Shown here: positions 8,579-17,239 of the stretch, piece after piece
Layout of the letters: every line of letters starts with the position of its first letter
Position numbering within the stretch: the first letter of the stretch is position 1
Assembly: GCF_014649855.1 (NCBI RefSeq)
Contig: NZ_BMTV01000001.1
Location: forward strand, 368,881-427,594
Reading direction: 5' to 3'
DNA: 58,714 bases
Source: Streptomyces roseolus
GTDB lineage: Bacteria > Actinomycetota > Actinomycetes > Streptomycetales > Streptomycetaceae
Position numbers and translations under genes: made by a program
Notes under the pieces: generated by a model
The model's database searches: none
Told to the model about the DNA's origin: nothing
What the model saw: the letters and a program-made list of their open reading frames with translations, nothing else

Positions 8579-9693
8579 GTCCGGGGCCTGTACGTGACCT
8601 GCTCGACCGGGTCCTCGTGCGGGTGGAAGAGGGCGGGCAGGCCCTCGACGGCGAGCTCTCCGCGCAGCCAGGAGAGGAGCGTCCCGGTGAGGGTGCCGGT
8701 GAGCGGCGGGCCCACGCGCGCGTGGCGGGGGTCGATGATCAGCGGCCAGGTCTCGGGGTCGTCGCCGTCGGCGAGCCAGCCGAGCTGGTCGCCGTCGATG
8801 GTGGCGGCGAAGGGCAGGAAGCCGCGGGATTCGGGCCAGACGGCGAGCGGGCGGAACTCGGGGTGGTCGGCGCGCAGGGAGCGGTAGTTGTCGGTGTACC
8901 ACTCGGCCCACGGTGCCAGGTCGTACTGGCCGGTGCCCCAGGGGAGCGGAAAACGCAGCCAGTCGCACCAGGTGCCGGCGCCATACGCCTCCATCAGGCG
9001 GACGTACTCATGGGGGAGTTCGGTGCCGAGCTGGTCGTAGGTCCACTCCCAGTCGCGCGGGCCGAGGTACGGCTCCGGGGGCGGCGGGACGGCGGCGAGG
9101 AGGGTGTCGAGCCCGGTGCCGCCGCTCGCGAACGCGGCCCGCTGCGCGGCCGTCGGCGCGGGGCGGCGCGGCGGCGGCGTCCACCGGTCGGTGACGTCCT
9201 CGGCGAGGGCGCTGCGGGCGAGGGTCCGGGGCAGGCCCTCGTCGACGAGGAGCGCGAGGGTGGGCAGCAGGGTGGTGCCGGGGCGGCGCCACGGGTCGCG
9301 GCCCTTGTCCTGCTCGTGCGGGTCGTGGAGGAGCACGGGCCAGGCGTCGGGGTCGTCGGAGGCGCCGGTGTCCCAGAAGAAGGTGCCGGAGGTGCGGGTG
9401 GTGGCGAAGGGGAGCACGCCGGGCGCCATGCGGCGGTGCTCCTCGACGAAGCGGCCGTAGTCGAAGCCGCTGTTCCCGTCGGCGTACGGCGTCTGGATCC
9501 AGAACCGCTCGCCGAGGAGGACGGGGCCGTAGACGGTGGCGATCGCCTTGTAGTCGGCGGGCAGCCGGAGCCCGATCCACTCCTCGACGGCGGCCCAGTC
9601 GACGGGTATCGCGGGGCCCTCGGGCGGCGGCCCGAAGAGCCCGGCGAAGGCGGCGACGGCGTCGGCGCCGGTGTCCCGGGGGTCCTGGCTCAT
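8563..9693 (-). CDS. tandem SUKH (SMI1/KNR4) domain protein
   Basis: The 376-residue protein has two similar SUKH-type halves. Each has the pattern W-x-x-V/L ... LPxxYK/LPHEYV ... FG/YGxG ... W ... PFATT/PFAAT ... FFWDTG/LGWLADG ... W-x-L/VLLH/I. SUKH domains are known as immunity proteins of polymorphic and contact-dependent toxins and as general regulatory domains. The ATG at 9693 overlaps the nitrilase stop (ATGA), so translation is probably coupled. It lies next to the WXG-like cluster, facing it, which fits an immunity role but does not prove one. Confidence 0.8.
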   Translation of the reverse strand: MSQDPRDTGADAVAAFAGLFGPPPEGPAIPVDWAAVEEWIGLRLPADYKAIATVYGPVLLGERFWIQTPYADGNSGFDYGRFVEEHRRMAPGVLPFATTRTSGTFFWDTGASDDPDAWPVLLHDPHEQDKGRDPWRRPGTTLLPTLALLVDEGLPRTLARSALAEDVTDRWTPPPRRPAPTAAQRAAFASGGTGLDTLLAAVPPPPEPYLGPRDWEWTYDQLGTELPHEYVRLMEAYGAGTWCDWLRFPLPWGTGQYDLAPWAEWYTDNYRSLRADHPEFRPLAVWPESRGFLPFAATIDGDQLGWLADGDDPETWPLIIDPRHARVGPPLTGTLTGTLLSWLRGELAVEGLPALFHPHEDPVEQVTYRPRTAPGA

Positions 9694-10496
9694 CGGACGG
9701 GGGCGCGGCGGGGCGCGGCGACGCCGAGGACGCGGTCCTTGAGGGCGGGGAAGTCCTCGCGGATCGCGGCGGGCTTCGCCGGGTCGAGGACGGCCCGCAG
9801 GACCTCCTCGCCGGGTCCGGCCTCGGCGAGGATCTCGCCCCACGGGTCGACGACCAGCGAGTGCCCGGCCTGTTCGACGCCCGCGTGGGTGCCGGCGGTG
9901 CCGCAGGCCAGGACGTACGCCTGGTTCTCGACGGCCCGGGCCTGGGCGAAGAGCCGCCAGTGGGCGCGGCGGCGGGCGGGCCAGCCGGCGGGGACGACGA
10001 AGGCCTCGGCCCCGACGTCGACGAGGCCGCGGAAGAGCTCGGGGAAGCGCAGGTCGTAGCAGGTGCCGACGCCGACGGTGAGGTGCGGCAGGTCGAAGGT
10101 GACCAGGTCCTCGCCGGCGGCCAGGAGGACGGCCTCGCCCTGGTCGAAGCCGAAGCGGTGGATCTTGCGGTAGGAGGCGACGAGCTCGCCGTCGGGGGAG
10201 AAGACGAGGGAGGTGTTGTAGAGGGAGCCGCCGGCGGACTCGACGAAGGAGCCGGCGTGCAGCCAGACCTCGGCTTCCCGGGCGGCGGCGGCCATCGCCG
10301 TGTAGGTGGGGCCGTGGAGGGGCTCGGACTCGGCGGCCCAGAGATCGGCCGAAAATGCTCCTGTGGGCCACAGTTCGGGGAGGACGACGAGGTCAGCGGC
10401 CCCGCGCTCCTCCCGTACGAGGCGGGCCGCGCGGGCCCGCCGGTCGGCGACCGGTTCGTCCGGGTCTACCGCGATCTGGATCAGCGAGGCGCGCAC
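9690..10496 (-). CDS. carbon-nitrogen hydrolase (nitrilase superfamily)
   Basis: The 268-residue enzyme has the nitrilase catalytic triad: Glu41 (VLPELWPTG), Lys111 (YRKIHRFGF) and Cys146 (VGVGTCYDLRFPELFR). It lacks a signal peptide. The closest sub-type by eye is the omega-amidase/Nit2-like branch, which hydrolyses short amides, but the substrate cannot be fixed from sequence. Translation starts at a GTG (10496). The gene is followed by the SUKH gene with a 4-base overlap. It diverges from the gene at 10661. Confidence 0.88.
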   Translation of the reverse strand: MRASLIQIAVDPDEPVADRRARAARLVREERGAADLVVLPELWPTGAFSADLWAAESEPLHGPTYTAMAAAAREAEVWLHAGSFVESAGGSLYNTSLVFSPDGELVASYRKIHRFGFDQGEAVLLAAGEDLVTFDLPHLTVGVGTCYDLRFPELFRGLVDVGAEAFVVPAGWPARRRAHWRLFAQARAVENQAYVLACGTAGTHAGVEQAGHSLVVDPWGEILAEAGPGEEVLRAVLDPAKPAAIREDFPALKDRVLGVAAPRRAPVR

Positions 10497-10660
10497 ACTA
10501 CCACCGTCCTGGCGTTGAAGCCGTCAACACCGGCCTACGATCGTCACACGAAAGCACTGCCGGGGTGCTCCCGGGGAGCGTAACTTAGCGTCCGAGCCTC
10601 CCATTCCACTGTCGCGCCAGTCGTGTTTTCAGCCCGTACCGAAGAACGTCGAGGGGTCCC

Positions 10661-11488
10661 GTGACCGTCCATCCCAGCCTCCAGAACTACGCCGACGCCT
10701 GGACCCACTCCATCGAAGCGATAGCCGAGCTGGTGCAGCCGCTCGTGGAGGGCGAGTGGAACCGGGCGACCCCGTGCCCCGGCTGGTCGGTCCGCGACAT
10801 CGTGTCGCACGTGATCGGCATGGAGACCGAGATGCTCGGGGACCCGCGGCCGATCCACTCGCTCCCCCGCGACCTGTACCACGTGCGCAGCGACTTCGCC
10901 CGCTACATGGAGGTGCAGGTCGACGTCCGCCGGCACCACACGGCGCCGGAGATGACCTCGGAGCTGGAGTACATCCTGATCCGCCGGGCCCGTCAGCTGC
11001 GGAACGAGAACCGTTCGCCCGATCACGTCATCCGGGCGCCGCTGGGCGGGGAGCAGACCCTGGAGCAGGGCTACCGGCTGCGGGCCTTCGACACCTGGGT
11101 GCACGAGCAGGACCTGCGGTTCGCGCTGGGGGTGCCGGGGAACCTGGACTCGCCGGGCGCGTTCGTGGTGCGGGACATGCTCCTGCAGGCGCTGCCGAAG
11201 GTGGTCGCGAAGGACGCGGGCGCGCCGGCGAACTCGGCGGTCGTGGTGGACGTGACGGGGCCGGTGGAGTTCCTGCGGACGGTGCGGGTGGACGCGGAGG
11301 GGCGGGGCACGATCGACGGGGCGCCGTCGCTGGGACCGGCGGTGACGCTGGCGACGGACTGGGAGACGTACGTGCGCCTGGCCTGCGGCCGGGTCCGGCC
11401 GGCCGAGGTGGCCGACCGGGTCAAGGTGGAGGGCGACGCGGACCTGGCCGCCGCGATCCTCGGCCACTTCGCGGTGACGCCGAACTGA
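10661..11488 (+). CDS. mycothiol-dependent maleylpyruvate isomerase family protein
   Basis: The 275-residue protein begins with a DinB/MDMPI-type four-helix metal-binding domain: 'ATPCPGWSVRDIVSHVIGME' is the family's first helix motif with His50, and further metal ligands would be His and Asp in the 'DTWVHEQDLRFAL' segment. A C-terminal SCP2-like beta domain (about 180-275) follows. Such proteins use mycothiol as cofactor, in line with an actinomycete host. The GTG start is preceded by GAGGGG. It converges on the MFS gene with only 7 bases between stops. Confidence 0.87.
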   Translation: MTVHPSLQNYADAWTHSIEAIAELVQPLVEGEWNRATPCPGWSVRDIVSHVIGMETEMLGDPRPIHSLPRDLYHVRSDFARYMEVQVDVRRHHTAPEMTSELEYILIRRARQLRNENRSPDHVIRAPLGGEQTLEQGYRLRAFDTWVHEQDLRFALGVPGNLDSPGAFVVRDMLLQALPKVVAKDAGAPANSAVVVDVTGPVEFLRTVRVDAEGRGTIDGAPSLGPAVTLATDWETYVRLACGRVRPAEVADRVKVEGDADLAAAILGHFAVTPN

Positions 11489-11495
11489 GCGGTCC

Positions 11496-12809
11496 TCACA
11501 CGGGCACGTGGACGGCCTCCACGCGGCTGGCGACGAGGCGTTCGCGCTCGCGCCGGTGCGTGCGGGACTTGAGACGGAGGATCTGCGCGACGCCGAGCGC
11601 CTCGAGGACGAAGACGGAGGAGAACGCGATCCGGTAGTCGTCGCCCGTCACGTCGAGGAGCACGCCGACGGCGAGCAGCGTCGTCATCGAGGCGACGAAG
11701 CCGCCCATGTTGACGATGCCGGAGGCGGTGCCCTGGCGCTCCGGCGGGTTGGCCGGGCGGGCGAAGTCGAAGCCGATCATGGAGGCCGGTCCGCAGGCCC
11801 CGAGGACCAGGCAGAGGGTGACGAGCAGCCACATCGGGGCGTGGTCGCCGGGATACGCGATCGTGGCCGCCCACAGCAGGGCGGTGGCGGCGACCGTGCC
11901 GAGGGCCAACGGGGCGCGGGCGCCGCCGTGCCGGGCGATGATCTGGCCGTAGGCGAGGCCGACGGCCATGTTGGAGAACACCACGAGGGTGAGCAGTTCG
12001 CCCGCGGTGCCGCGGGACAGGCCCTGGGCCTCGACGAGGAACGGCAGTCCCCACAGCAGCAGGAACACCATCGCGGGGAACTGGGTGGTGAAGTGCACCC
12101 ACAGGCCGAGGCGGGTGCCGGGCTCGCGCCAGGACGCGGCGATCTGCCGGCGGACGTAGGCGGCGCCCGCGTGGCGGACGGGAGCGGGCTCGTGCCCCTC
12201 CGGGTGGTCCTTGAGGAAGAGGAGCAGCAGGACCAGGACGAGGACGCCGGCGAGGGAGCTGCCGACGAAGGTGGTGGTCCAGCCGAGGCCGTGCAGGGCG
12301 CGGGAGAGGACGACCGTCGAGATCAGGTTGCCGGCCATGCCGATGAGGCCGGCGAGCTGGGCGATGAGGGGTCCGCGGCGGGCCGGGAACCAGCGGCCGC
12401 CGAGGCGCAGGACGCTGATGAAGGTCATGGCGTCGCCGCAGCCGAGGAGGGCGCGGGAGGCGAGGGCCATGGGGTACGACGGGGAGAGCGCGAAGCCCAG
12501 CTGGCCGAGGGTGAAGAGGACGACGCCGAGGGCGAGGACCTTCTTGGTGCCGAGCCGGTCGACCATGAGGCCGACGGGTATCTGCATGCCCGCGTACACC
12601 AGCAGCTGGAGTATGGAGAAGGTGGAGAGCGCGGAGGCGCCGACGTGGAAGCGGTCGGCGGCGTCGAGTCCGGCGACGCCGAGCGAGGTGCGGAAGATGA
12701 CGGCGACGAAGTAGACGCCGACGCCGACGCCCCAGACGAGGGCGGCGCGCCGGCCGCCGGGCGGGTCGCCGGGCAGGGTGACGGCCGAGCCGTATCCGTC
12801 GCGGCTCAC
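11496..12809 (-). CDS. MFS transporter
   Basis: The 437-residue protein has about twelve hydrophobic helices and the major-facilitator signature 'GLMVDRLGTKKVLALG' between helices 2 and 3. It resembles the anion/sugar-acid symporter type of drug and metabolite transporters, but the substrate is unknown. Its GTG start at 12809 overlaps the stop of the GntR gene by GTGA, so the two are translated together and the regulator probably controls the transporter. Confidence 0.88.
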   Translation of the reverse strand: MSRDGYGSAVTLPGDPPGGRRAALVWGVGVGVYFVAVIFRTSLGVAGLDAADRFHVGASALSTFSILQLLVYAGMQIPVGLMVDRLGTKKVLALGVVLFTLGQLGFALSPSYPMALASRALLGCGDAMTFISVLRLGGRWFPARRGPLIAQLAGLIGMAGNLISTVVLSRALHGLGWTTTFVGSSLAGVLVLVLLLLFLKDHPEGHEPAPVRHAGAAYVRRQIAASWREPGTRLGLWVHFTTQFPAMVFLLLWGLPFLVEAQGLSRGTAGELLTLVVFSNMAVGLAYGQIIARHGGARAPLALGTVAATALLWAATIAYPGDHAPMWLLVTLCLVLGACGPASMIGFDFARPANPPERQGTASGIVNMGGFVASMTTLLAVGVLLDVTGDDYRIAFSSVFVLEALGVAQILRLKSRTHRRERERLVASRVEAVHVPV

Positions 12810-13492
12810 CTGTCCTCCCCCCGGACCAGGGCGCCGACGCGGCCGAGGTGGCCGCGGACGGCCGCGGCGGCGCCGTCCGCGTCGCCGGCGCGGAGGCGGT
12901 CGAGGATCTCGGCGTGCTCGGCGATGTTCTGGGCGACGCGGTCGGGGTGGGCCTGCATGACGGCGACGCCCATGCGGAGCTGCCGGTCGCGGAGCTGGTC
13001 GTAGAGGCGGGCGAGGATCTGGTTGCCGGCGTGCCGGACGATCTCCGCGTGGAAGGAGCGGTCGGTGTCGGCGACCTCGGCGAGGTCTCCGGCGGTCGCC
13101 CGGAGCTCCTGCTCGGCCAGCAGCTCTTCGAGCCGGGCGAGGAGCGCGGGCGGTGCGGGCACGGCCCTCCGCACGGCGAACTCCTCGACGAGCAGCCGGG
13201 TCTCGACGACGTCGGCGATCTCCTGGGCGGAGACGGCGAGGACGAGGGCGCCCTTCTTCGGGTAGAGCTTCAGCAGCCCTTCCATCTCCAGCTTGAGCAG
13301 GGCCTCGCGGACGGGGGTCCGGGAGACGCCCACGGCCTGGGCCAGCTCCCCCTCGGTGAGCAGGGTCCCGCCCTCGTAACGGCGGTCGAGGACCGCCCGC
13401 TTGACGTGGCTGTAGACGCGTTCGGCGGCGGGCGGCGGCTTGACGGGCTGTTCTGCGGGCTGCTCGGTGGAGGGCGGTGCGACTGATGGCAT
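12806..13492 (-). CDS. GntR-family regulator (FadR subfamily)
   Basis: The 228-residue protein starts at the ATG at 13492 after a short Pro-rich leader. A winged helix of GntR type lies at about residues 25-95, with 'LAQAVGVSRTPVREALLKLEMEGLL' as recognition part. A FadR-like helical FCD ligand domain follows, with likely metal ligands in 'DRSFHAEIVRHAGN' and 'EHAEIL'. Upstream extension to 13600 would read through a parS site and a terminator and is rejected. It forms an operon with the MFS gene. Confidence 0.9.
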   Translation of the reverse strand: MPSVAPPSTEQPAEQPVKPPPAAERVYSHVKRAVLDRRYEGGTLLTEGELAQAVGVSRTPVREALLKLEMEGLLKLYPKKGALVLAVSAQEIADVVETRLLVEEFAVRRAVPAPPALLARLEELLAEQELRATAGDLAEVADTDRSFHAEIVRHAGNQILARLYDQLRDRQLRMGVAVMQAHPDRVAQNIAEHAEILDRLRAGDADGAAAAVRGHLGRVGALVRGEDR

Positions 13493-13503
13493 GCGCACAG
13501 CAT

Positions 13504-13523
13504 AGATACAAGAGGTGTACAAC
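13504..13523 (-). promoter_or_regulatory. candidate GntR operator
   Basis: On the minus strand the 20 bases before the GntR gene hold TTGTACACCTCTTGTAT, a repeat of TTGTA around a TGTACA palindrome, in otherwise GC-rich DNA. It could be an autoregulatory site. No -10/-35 pair is clear. Confidence 0.35.
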
Positions 13524-13558
13524 AAACAGGCCCGTCCGCGATGCGGACGGGCCTGTTT
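13524..13558 (-). terminator. terminator of bkd cluster 1
   Basis: AAACAGGCCCGTCCGC and its exact complement form a 16-base stem with a GAT loop. On the leftward transcript it is followed by TTTGTTGT. It ends the bkdA1-B1-C1 operon, whose stop is at 13631. The right arm shares GTTT with parS site 2. Confidence 0.75.
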
Positions 13559-13568
13559 CACGTGAAAC
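13555..13568. promoter_or_regulatory. parS: parS site 2
   Basis: GTTTCACGTGAAAC is a perfect 14-base parS core in the intergenic region between the GntR gene and bkdC1. Its first four bases are also the outer end of the terminator stem. Confidence 0.92.
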
Positions 13569-13630
13569 GTGACGGACGGGACACCTGCCGATCGGAGCAC
13601 GCGCCCGAGGGGGCACGTGCCGATCGGTCA

Positions 13631-15061
13631 CTACGCCCAGGTCATGAGCCGCTTCGGCTGCTCCAGGATCGCGGCCACGTCGGCCAGGAACTTGGAACCC
13701 AGCTCGCCGTCGACCAGGCGGTGGTCGAAGGAGAGCGCCAGCGTGGTGACCTGACGCGGCTTCACCTTGCCCTTGTGGACCCAGGGCTGGAGCTTGATCG
13801 CGCCGACCGCGAGGATCGCGGACTCGCCCGGGTTGATGATCGGCGTACCGGTGTCGACGCCGAAGACGCCGACGTTGGTGATGGTGAAGGTGCCGCCCTG
13901 CATCGCCGCCGGGGTCGTCTTGCCCTCGCGGGCGGTGGCGACCAGCTCGCTCAGGGAGCGGGAGAGCTCCGGCAGGGTCTGGGCGTGCGCGTCCTTGATG
14001 TTCGGCACGATCAGACCGCGCGGGGTGGCCGCGGCGATGCCCAGGTTCACGTAGTGCTTGAGGACGATCTCCTGCGCCGCCTCGTCCCAGGCCGCGTTGA
14101 TCTCCGGGTTGCGGCGGACCGCGACCAGGACGGCCTTGGCGATGAGGAGGAGCGGGTTGATCCGCAGGCCGGCCATGTCCTTGTCGGCCTTGAGCTCCTC
14201 GACCAGCTTCATCGTGCGCGTGATGTCGAAGGTCACGAACTCGGTGACGTGCGGGGCGGTGAAGGCCGAGCCGACCATCGCCGCCGCCGTCGCCTTGCGG
14301 ACGCCCTTGATCGGGACCCGGGTCTCCCGTGCGCCGGCGTCGACGGCCGGAGCCGCGACGGGAGCGGGAGCGGTCGCGGCGGCGGCCGGGGCGGGCGCCG
14401 GGGCGGCGGGGGCCGGAGCGGCCACCGGAGCGGGCGCCGGGGCGGCCGCGCGGTGCACGTCCTCGCGGGTGATGACCCCGTCCGGGCCGGTCGGGACGAC
14501 CGAGGCCAGGTCCACGCCGAGGTCCTTGGCGAGCTTGCGCACCGGCGGCTTGGCCAGCGGACGCGGGCCGGCCGGGGCGTGCCCGTTCAGCTGCTCCGGG
14601 ACCACCGCGACGGGAGCGGGGGCGGCCGGGACGGAGGCGGCCGGGGCGGAAGCGGCCGGGGCGGCCTTGCGGGCCCGGCGCTTGGTGGAGCTCGCGGCCA
14701 CGCCGTAGCCGACGAGGACCGGCTGGCGGCCCTCGGGCTCGGCCTCCGCCGCGGGGGCGGACGCCGGGGTCTCGACGGGGGCCGGCGCGGCCGGGGCGGG
14801 TGCCTCGGCCGGGGCGGCGCCGCCGACGTTCACGGAGATGATGACCTGGCCGACGTCGACCGTGGTGCCCTCGGGGAAGACCAGCTCGTGGACGGTGCCG
14901 TCGAAGGGGATCGGCAGCTCCACGGCGGCCTTGGCCGTCTCCACCTCGCAGACGACCTGCCCGTCGGTGACGGTGTCACCGGGCTGGACGTACCACTTGA
15001 GGATCTCGGCCTCGGTCAGGCCCTCGCCCACGTCGGGCATCTTGAATTCGCGGATCGTCAT
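13631..15061 (-). CDS. bkdC: branched-chain 2-oxoacid dehydrogenase E2 (cluster 1)
   Basis: The 476-residue acyltransferase has a lipoyl domain (residues 2-77) with lipoylated Lys44 in VETAKA. Pro/Ala-rich linkers follow, then a peripheral subunit-binding domain (PPVRKLAKDLGVDL ... GVITREDV), and a catalytic domain ending with SFDHRLVDG, which holds the active-site His and Asp. It transfers the branched acyl group from lipoate to CoA. It is 13 bases after bkdB1 in an A-B-C operon. A PDH E2 role cannot be fully excluded. Confidence 0.92.
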   Translation of the reverse strand: MTIREFKMPDVGEGLTEAEILKWYVQPGDTVTDGQVVCEVETAKAAVELPIPFDGTVHELVFPEGTTVDVGQVIISVNVGGAAPAEAPAPAAPAPVETPASAPAAEAEPEGRQPVLVGYGVAASSTKRRARKAAPAASAPAASVPAAPAPVAVVPEQLNGHAPAGPRPLAKPPVRKLAKDLGVDLASVVPTGPDGVITREDVHRAAAPAPAPVAAPAPAAPAPAPAAAATAPAPVAAPAVDAGARETRVPIKGVRKATAAAMVGSAFTAPHVTEFVTFDITRTMKLVEELKADKDMAGLRINPLLLIAKAVLVAVRRNPEINAAWDEAAQEIVLKHYVNLGIAAATPRGLIVPNIKDAHAQTLPELSRSLSELVATAREGKTTPAAMQGGTFTITNVGVFGVDTGTPIINPGESAILAVGAIKLQPWVHKGKVKPRQVTTLALSFDHRLVDGELGSKFLADVAAILEQPKRLMTWA

Positions 15062-15074
15062 GGTCGTGCTCTCC

Positions 15075-16055
15075 TCAGTACGCCAGCGAGCGGTCGACGG
15101 CGTCGAGCACGCGGTCCAGGCCCGGCAGGTACTCCTCCTCCAGGCGCGCCGGCGGGTACGGCGCGTGGTAGCCGCCGACCCGCAGGACGGGGGCCTCCAG
15201 GTGGTAGAAGCAGCGCTCCGTGATCCGGGCGGCGATCTCCGCTCCGGAGCCGAAGAACACCGGTGCCTCGTGGACGACGACCAGGCGCCCGGTCTTCTCG
15301 ACCGAGGCCTGGACGGTGTCGAAGTCGAGCGGGGAGACCGAGCGGAGGTCGACGACCTCGATCGACCTGCCCTCCTCGGCGGCGACCGCGGCGGCCTCCA
15401 GGCAGGTCTTCACCATGGGGCCGTACGCCAGCAGGGTCAGGTCGGTTCCCTCGCGGGCGACCCGGGCCTTGTGGAGCTCGCCGGGGATGGCCTCGGTGTC
15501 GACCTCGCCCTTGTCCCAGTAGCGGCGCTTGGGCTCGAAGAAGATGACCGGGTCGTCGCTCTGGATCGCCTGCTGGAGCATCCAGTAGGCGTCGGAGGAG
15601 TTCGCCGGGGTGACGACCTTGAGGCCCGCGACGTGCGCGAAGAGCGACTCGGGGGACTCGGAGTGGTGCTCGACGGCGCCGATGCCGCCGCCGTACGGGA
15701 TGCGGATGACGACCGGCATCTTCACGGTGCCGAGCGAGCGGGCCCGCATCTTCGCCAGCTGGGTGACGATCTGGTCGTACGCCGGGAAGACGAAGCCGTC
15801 GAACTGGATCTCCACGACGGGGCGGTAGCCGCGCAGCGCGAGGCCGATCGCGGTGCCGACGATGCCGGACTCGGCGAGCGGGGTGTCGACGACGCGGTCC
15901 TCGCCGAAGTCCTTCTGGAGACCGTCGGTGATGCGGAAGACGCCGCCGAGCTTGCCGACGTCCAGGCCCATGACGATGACCTTGGGGTCGGTCTCCAGGG
16001 CCTTGCGCAGCGACTCGTTGAGCGCCTTCGCGAGGGGAAGCTTCTGCACAGCCAT
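15075..16055 (-). CDS. bkdB: branched-chain 2-oxoacid dehydrogenase E1 beta (cluster 1)
   Basis: The 326-residue subunit contains the conserved blocks of E1 beta transketolase chains: 'VGKLGGVFRITDGLQ', 'DTPLAESGIVGTAIGLA', 'RIPYGGGIGAVEHHS' and 'HEAPVFFGSGAEIAARI'. With E1 alpha it decarboxylates 2-oxo acids from Val, Leu and Ile using thiamine diphosphate. The start ATG at 16055 is 2 bases past the bkdA1 stop, so translation is probably coupled. Confidence 0.93.
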   Translation of the reverse strand: MAVQKLPLAKALNESLRKALETDPKVIVMGLDVGKLGGVFRITDGLQKDFGEDRVVDTPLAESGIVGTAIGLALRGYRPVVEIQFDGFVFPAYDQIVTQLAKMRARSLGTVKMPVVIRIPYGGGIGAVEHHSESPESLFAHVAGLKVVTPANSSDAYWMLQQAIQSDDPVIFFEPKRRYWDKGEVDTEAIPGELHKARVAREGTDLTLLAYGPMVKTCLEAAAVAAEEGRSIEVVDLRSVSPLDFDTVQASVEKTGRLVVVHEAPVFFGSGAEIAARITERCFYHLEAPVLRVGGYHAPYPPARLEEEYLPGLDRVLDAVDRSLAY

Positions 16056-16057
16056 GA

Positions 16058-17239
16058 TTACTCGGCCTCTCCGTTCGCGAAGGACGCCTGGTAGGCGGCG
16101 AACTGCGCGCGCTCCTCGTCGACGAGCGCGTGCCCGTCCGCGTACGTGTGGTCGAACATCGCCATGTGGTCCGGGACCGGCATGGCGCGGACGACCTCGC
16201 GGACGTGCTTGCCGAGGTTCTCGCTCTCGGCCTCCAGCTCCTCGAAGAAGGCCGCGTCGGCGTGGCCCTCGCTCTCCAGGTACGTCCGCAGGCGCTGGAT
16301 CGGGTCCTTCGCCTCCCACGCCTCGCGCTCCGCGTCGCGGCGGTAGCGGGTCGGGTCGTCGGAGGTGGTGTGGGCGGCCATCCGGTAGGTGAACGCCTCG
16401 ATCAGCGTCGGGCCCTCGCCGCGGCGGGCGCGCTCCAGGGCCGAGCGGGTGACGGCCAGGCACGCGAGGACGTCGTTGCCGTCGACGCGGACGCCGGGGA
16501 AGCCGAAGCCGCGGGCGCGCTGGTAGAGCGGGACGCGGGTCTGCTTCTCGATGGGCTCGGAGATCGCCCACTGGTTGTTCTGGCAGAAGAACACGACCGG
16601 GGCGTTGTAGACCGCCGAGAAGACGAACGACTCGTTGACGTCGCCCTGGCTGGAGGCGCCGTCGCCGAAGTAGGCGAGCACGGCGGAGTCCGCGCCGTCC
16701 TTGGCGATGCCCATGGCGTAGCCGGTGGCGTGCAGGGTCTGCGAGCCGAGGACGATCGTGTACAGGTGGAAGTTGTTGCTGTTGGGGTCCCAGCCGCCGT
16801 TGTTCACGCCGCGGAACATGCCGAGCAGGTTGGTGGGGTCGACGCCCCGGCACCAGGCGACGCCGTGCTCGCGGTAGGTCGGGAAGACGTAGTCGTCGTC
16901 CCGCAGGGCCCGTCCCGAACCGATCTGCGCGGCCTCCTGGCCGAGCAGCGAGGCCCACAGGCCCAGCTCGCCCTGGCGCTGGAGGGCGGTCGCCTCCGCG
17001 TCGAAGCGGCGGGTGAGGACCATGTCGCGGTAGAGCCCGCGCAGCTCCTCGGCGCTCAGGTCGATGTCGTAGTCGGGGTGCTGGACGCGCTCGCCTTCGG
17101 GCGTCAGCAGCTGAACGAGTTCGGGCTCCCCGGCCGGGGCCTGATCGGCCTTCTTGGCGCCGGCGCTGGCGCCGGTGGTGCGCTTGGCGCCGCTGCTGCG
17201 TCGCGTCGTCTTGCGCGCGGCAGTGCTCTCCACGGTCAC
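16058..17239 (-). CDS. bkdA: branched-chain 2-oxoacid dehydrogenase E1 alpha (cluster 1)
   Basis: The 393-residue subunit has the thiamine-diphosphate motif GDG ... NN (GDGASSQGDVNESF to FFCQNN), and the phosphorylation-loop-like region 'YRMAAHTTSDDPTRY'. The segment 'PTYREHG' is between BCKDH and PDH types. The N-terminal 40 residues are a Lys/Arg/Ala-rich extension (RSSGAKR, GAKKADQA). The GTG at 17239 has GGAGGA eight bases upstream; a second GTG lies two codons later. It diverges from the response regulator at 17583. Confidence 0.92.
   Translation of the reverse strand: MTVESTAARKTTRRSSGAKRTTGASAGAKKADQAPAGEPELVQLLTPEGERVQHPDYDIDLSAEELRGLYRDMVLTRRFDAEATALQRQGELGLWASLLGQEAAQIGSGRALRDDDYVFPTYREHGVAWCRGVDPTNLLGMFRGVNNGGWDPNSNNFHLYTIVLGSQTLHATGYAMGIAKDGADSAVLAYFGDGASSQGDVNESFVFSAVYNAPVVFFCQNNQWAISEPIEKQTRVPLYQRARGFGFPGVRVDGNDVLACLAVTRSALERARRGEGPTLIEAFTYRMAAHTTSDDPTRYRRDAEREAWEAKDPIQRLRTYLESEGHADAAFFEELEAESENLGKHVREVVRAMPVPDHMAMFDHTYADGHALVDEERAQFAAYQASFANGEAE

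Noticed and set aside
12806..13600. A longer start for the GntR gene at 13600
   Set aside because: It would read through parS site 2 and the terminator, and the ATG at 13492 begins a normal GntR leader.
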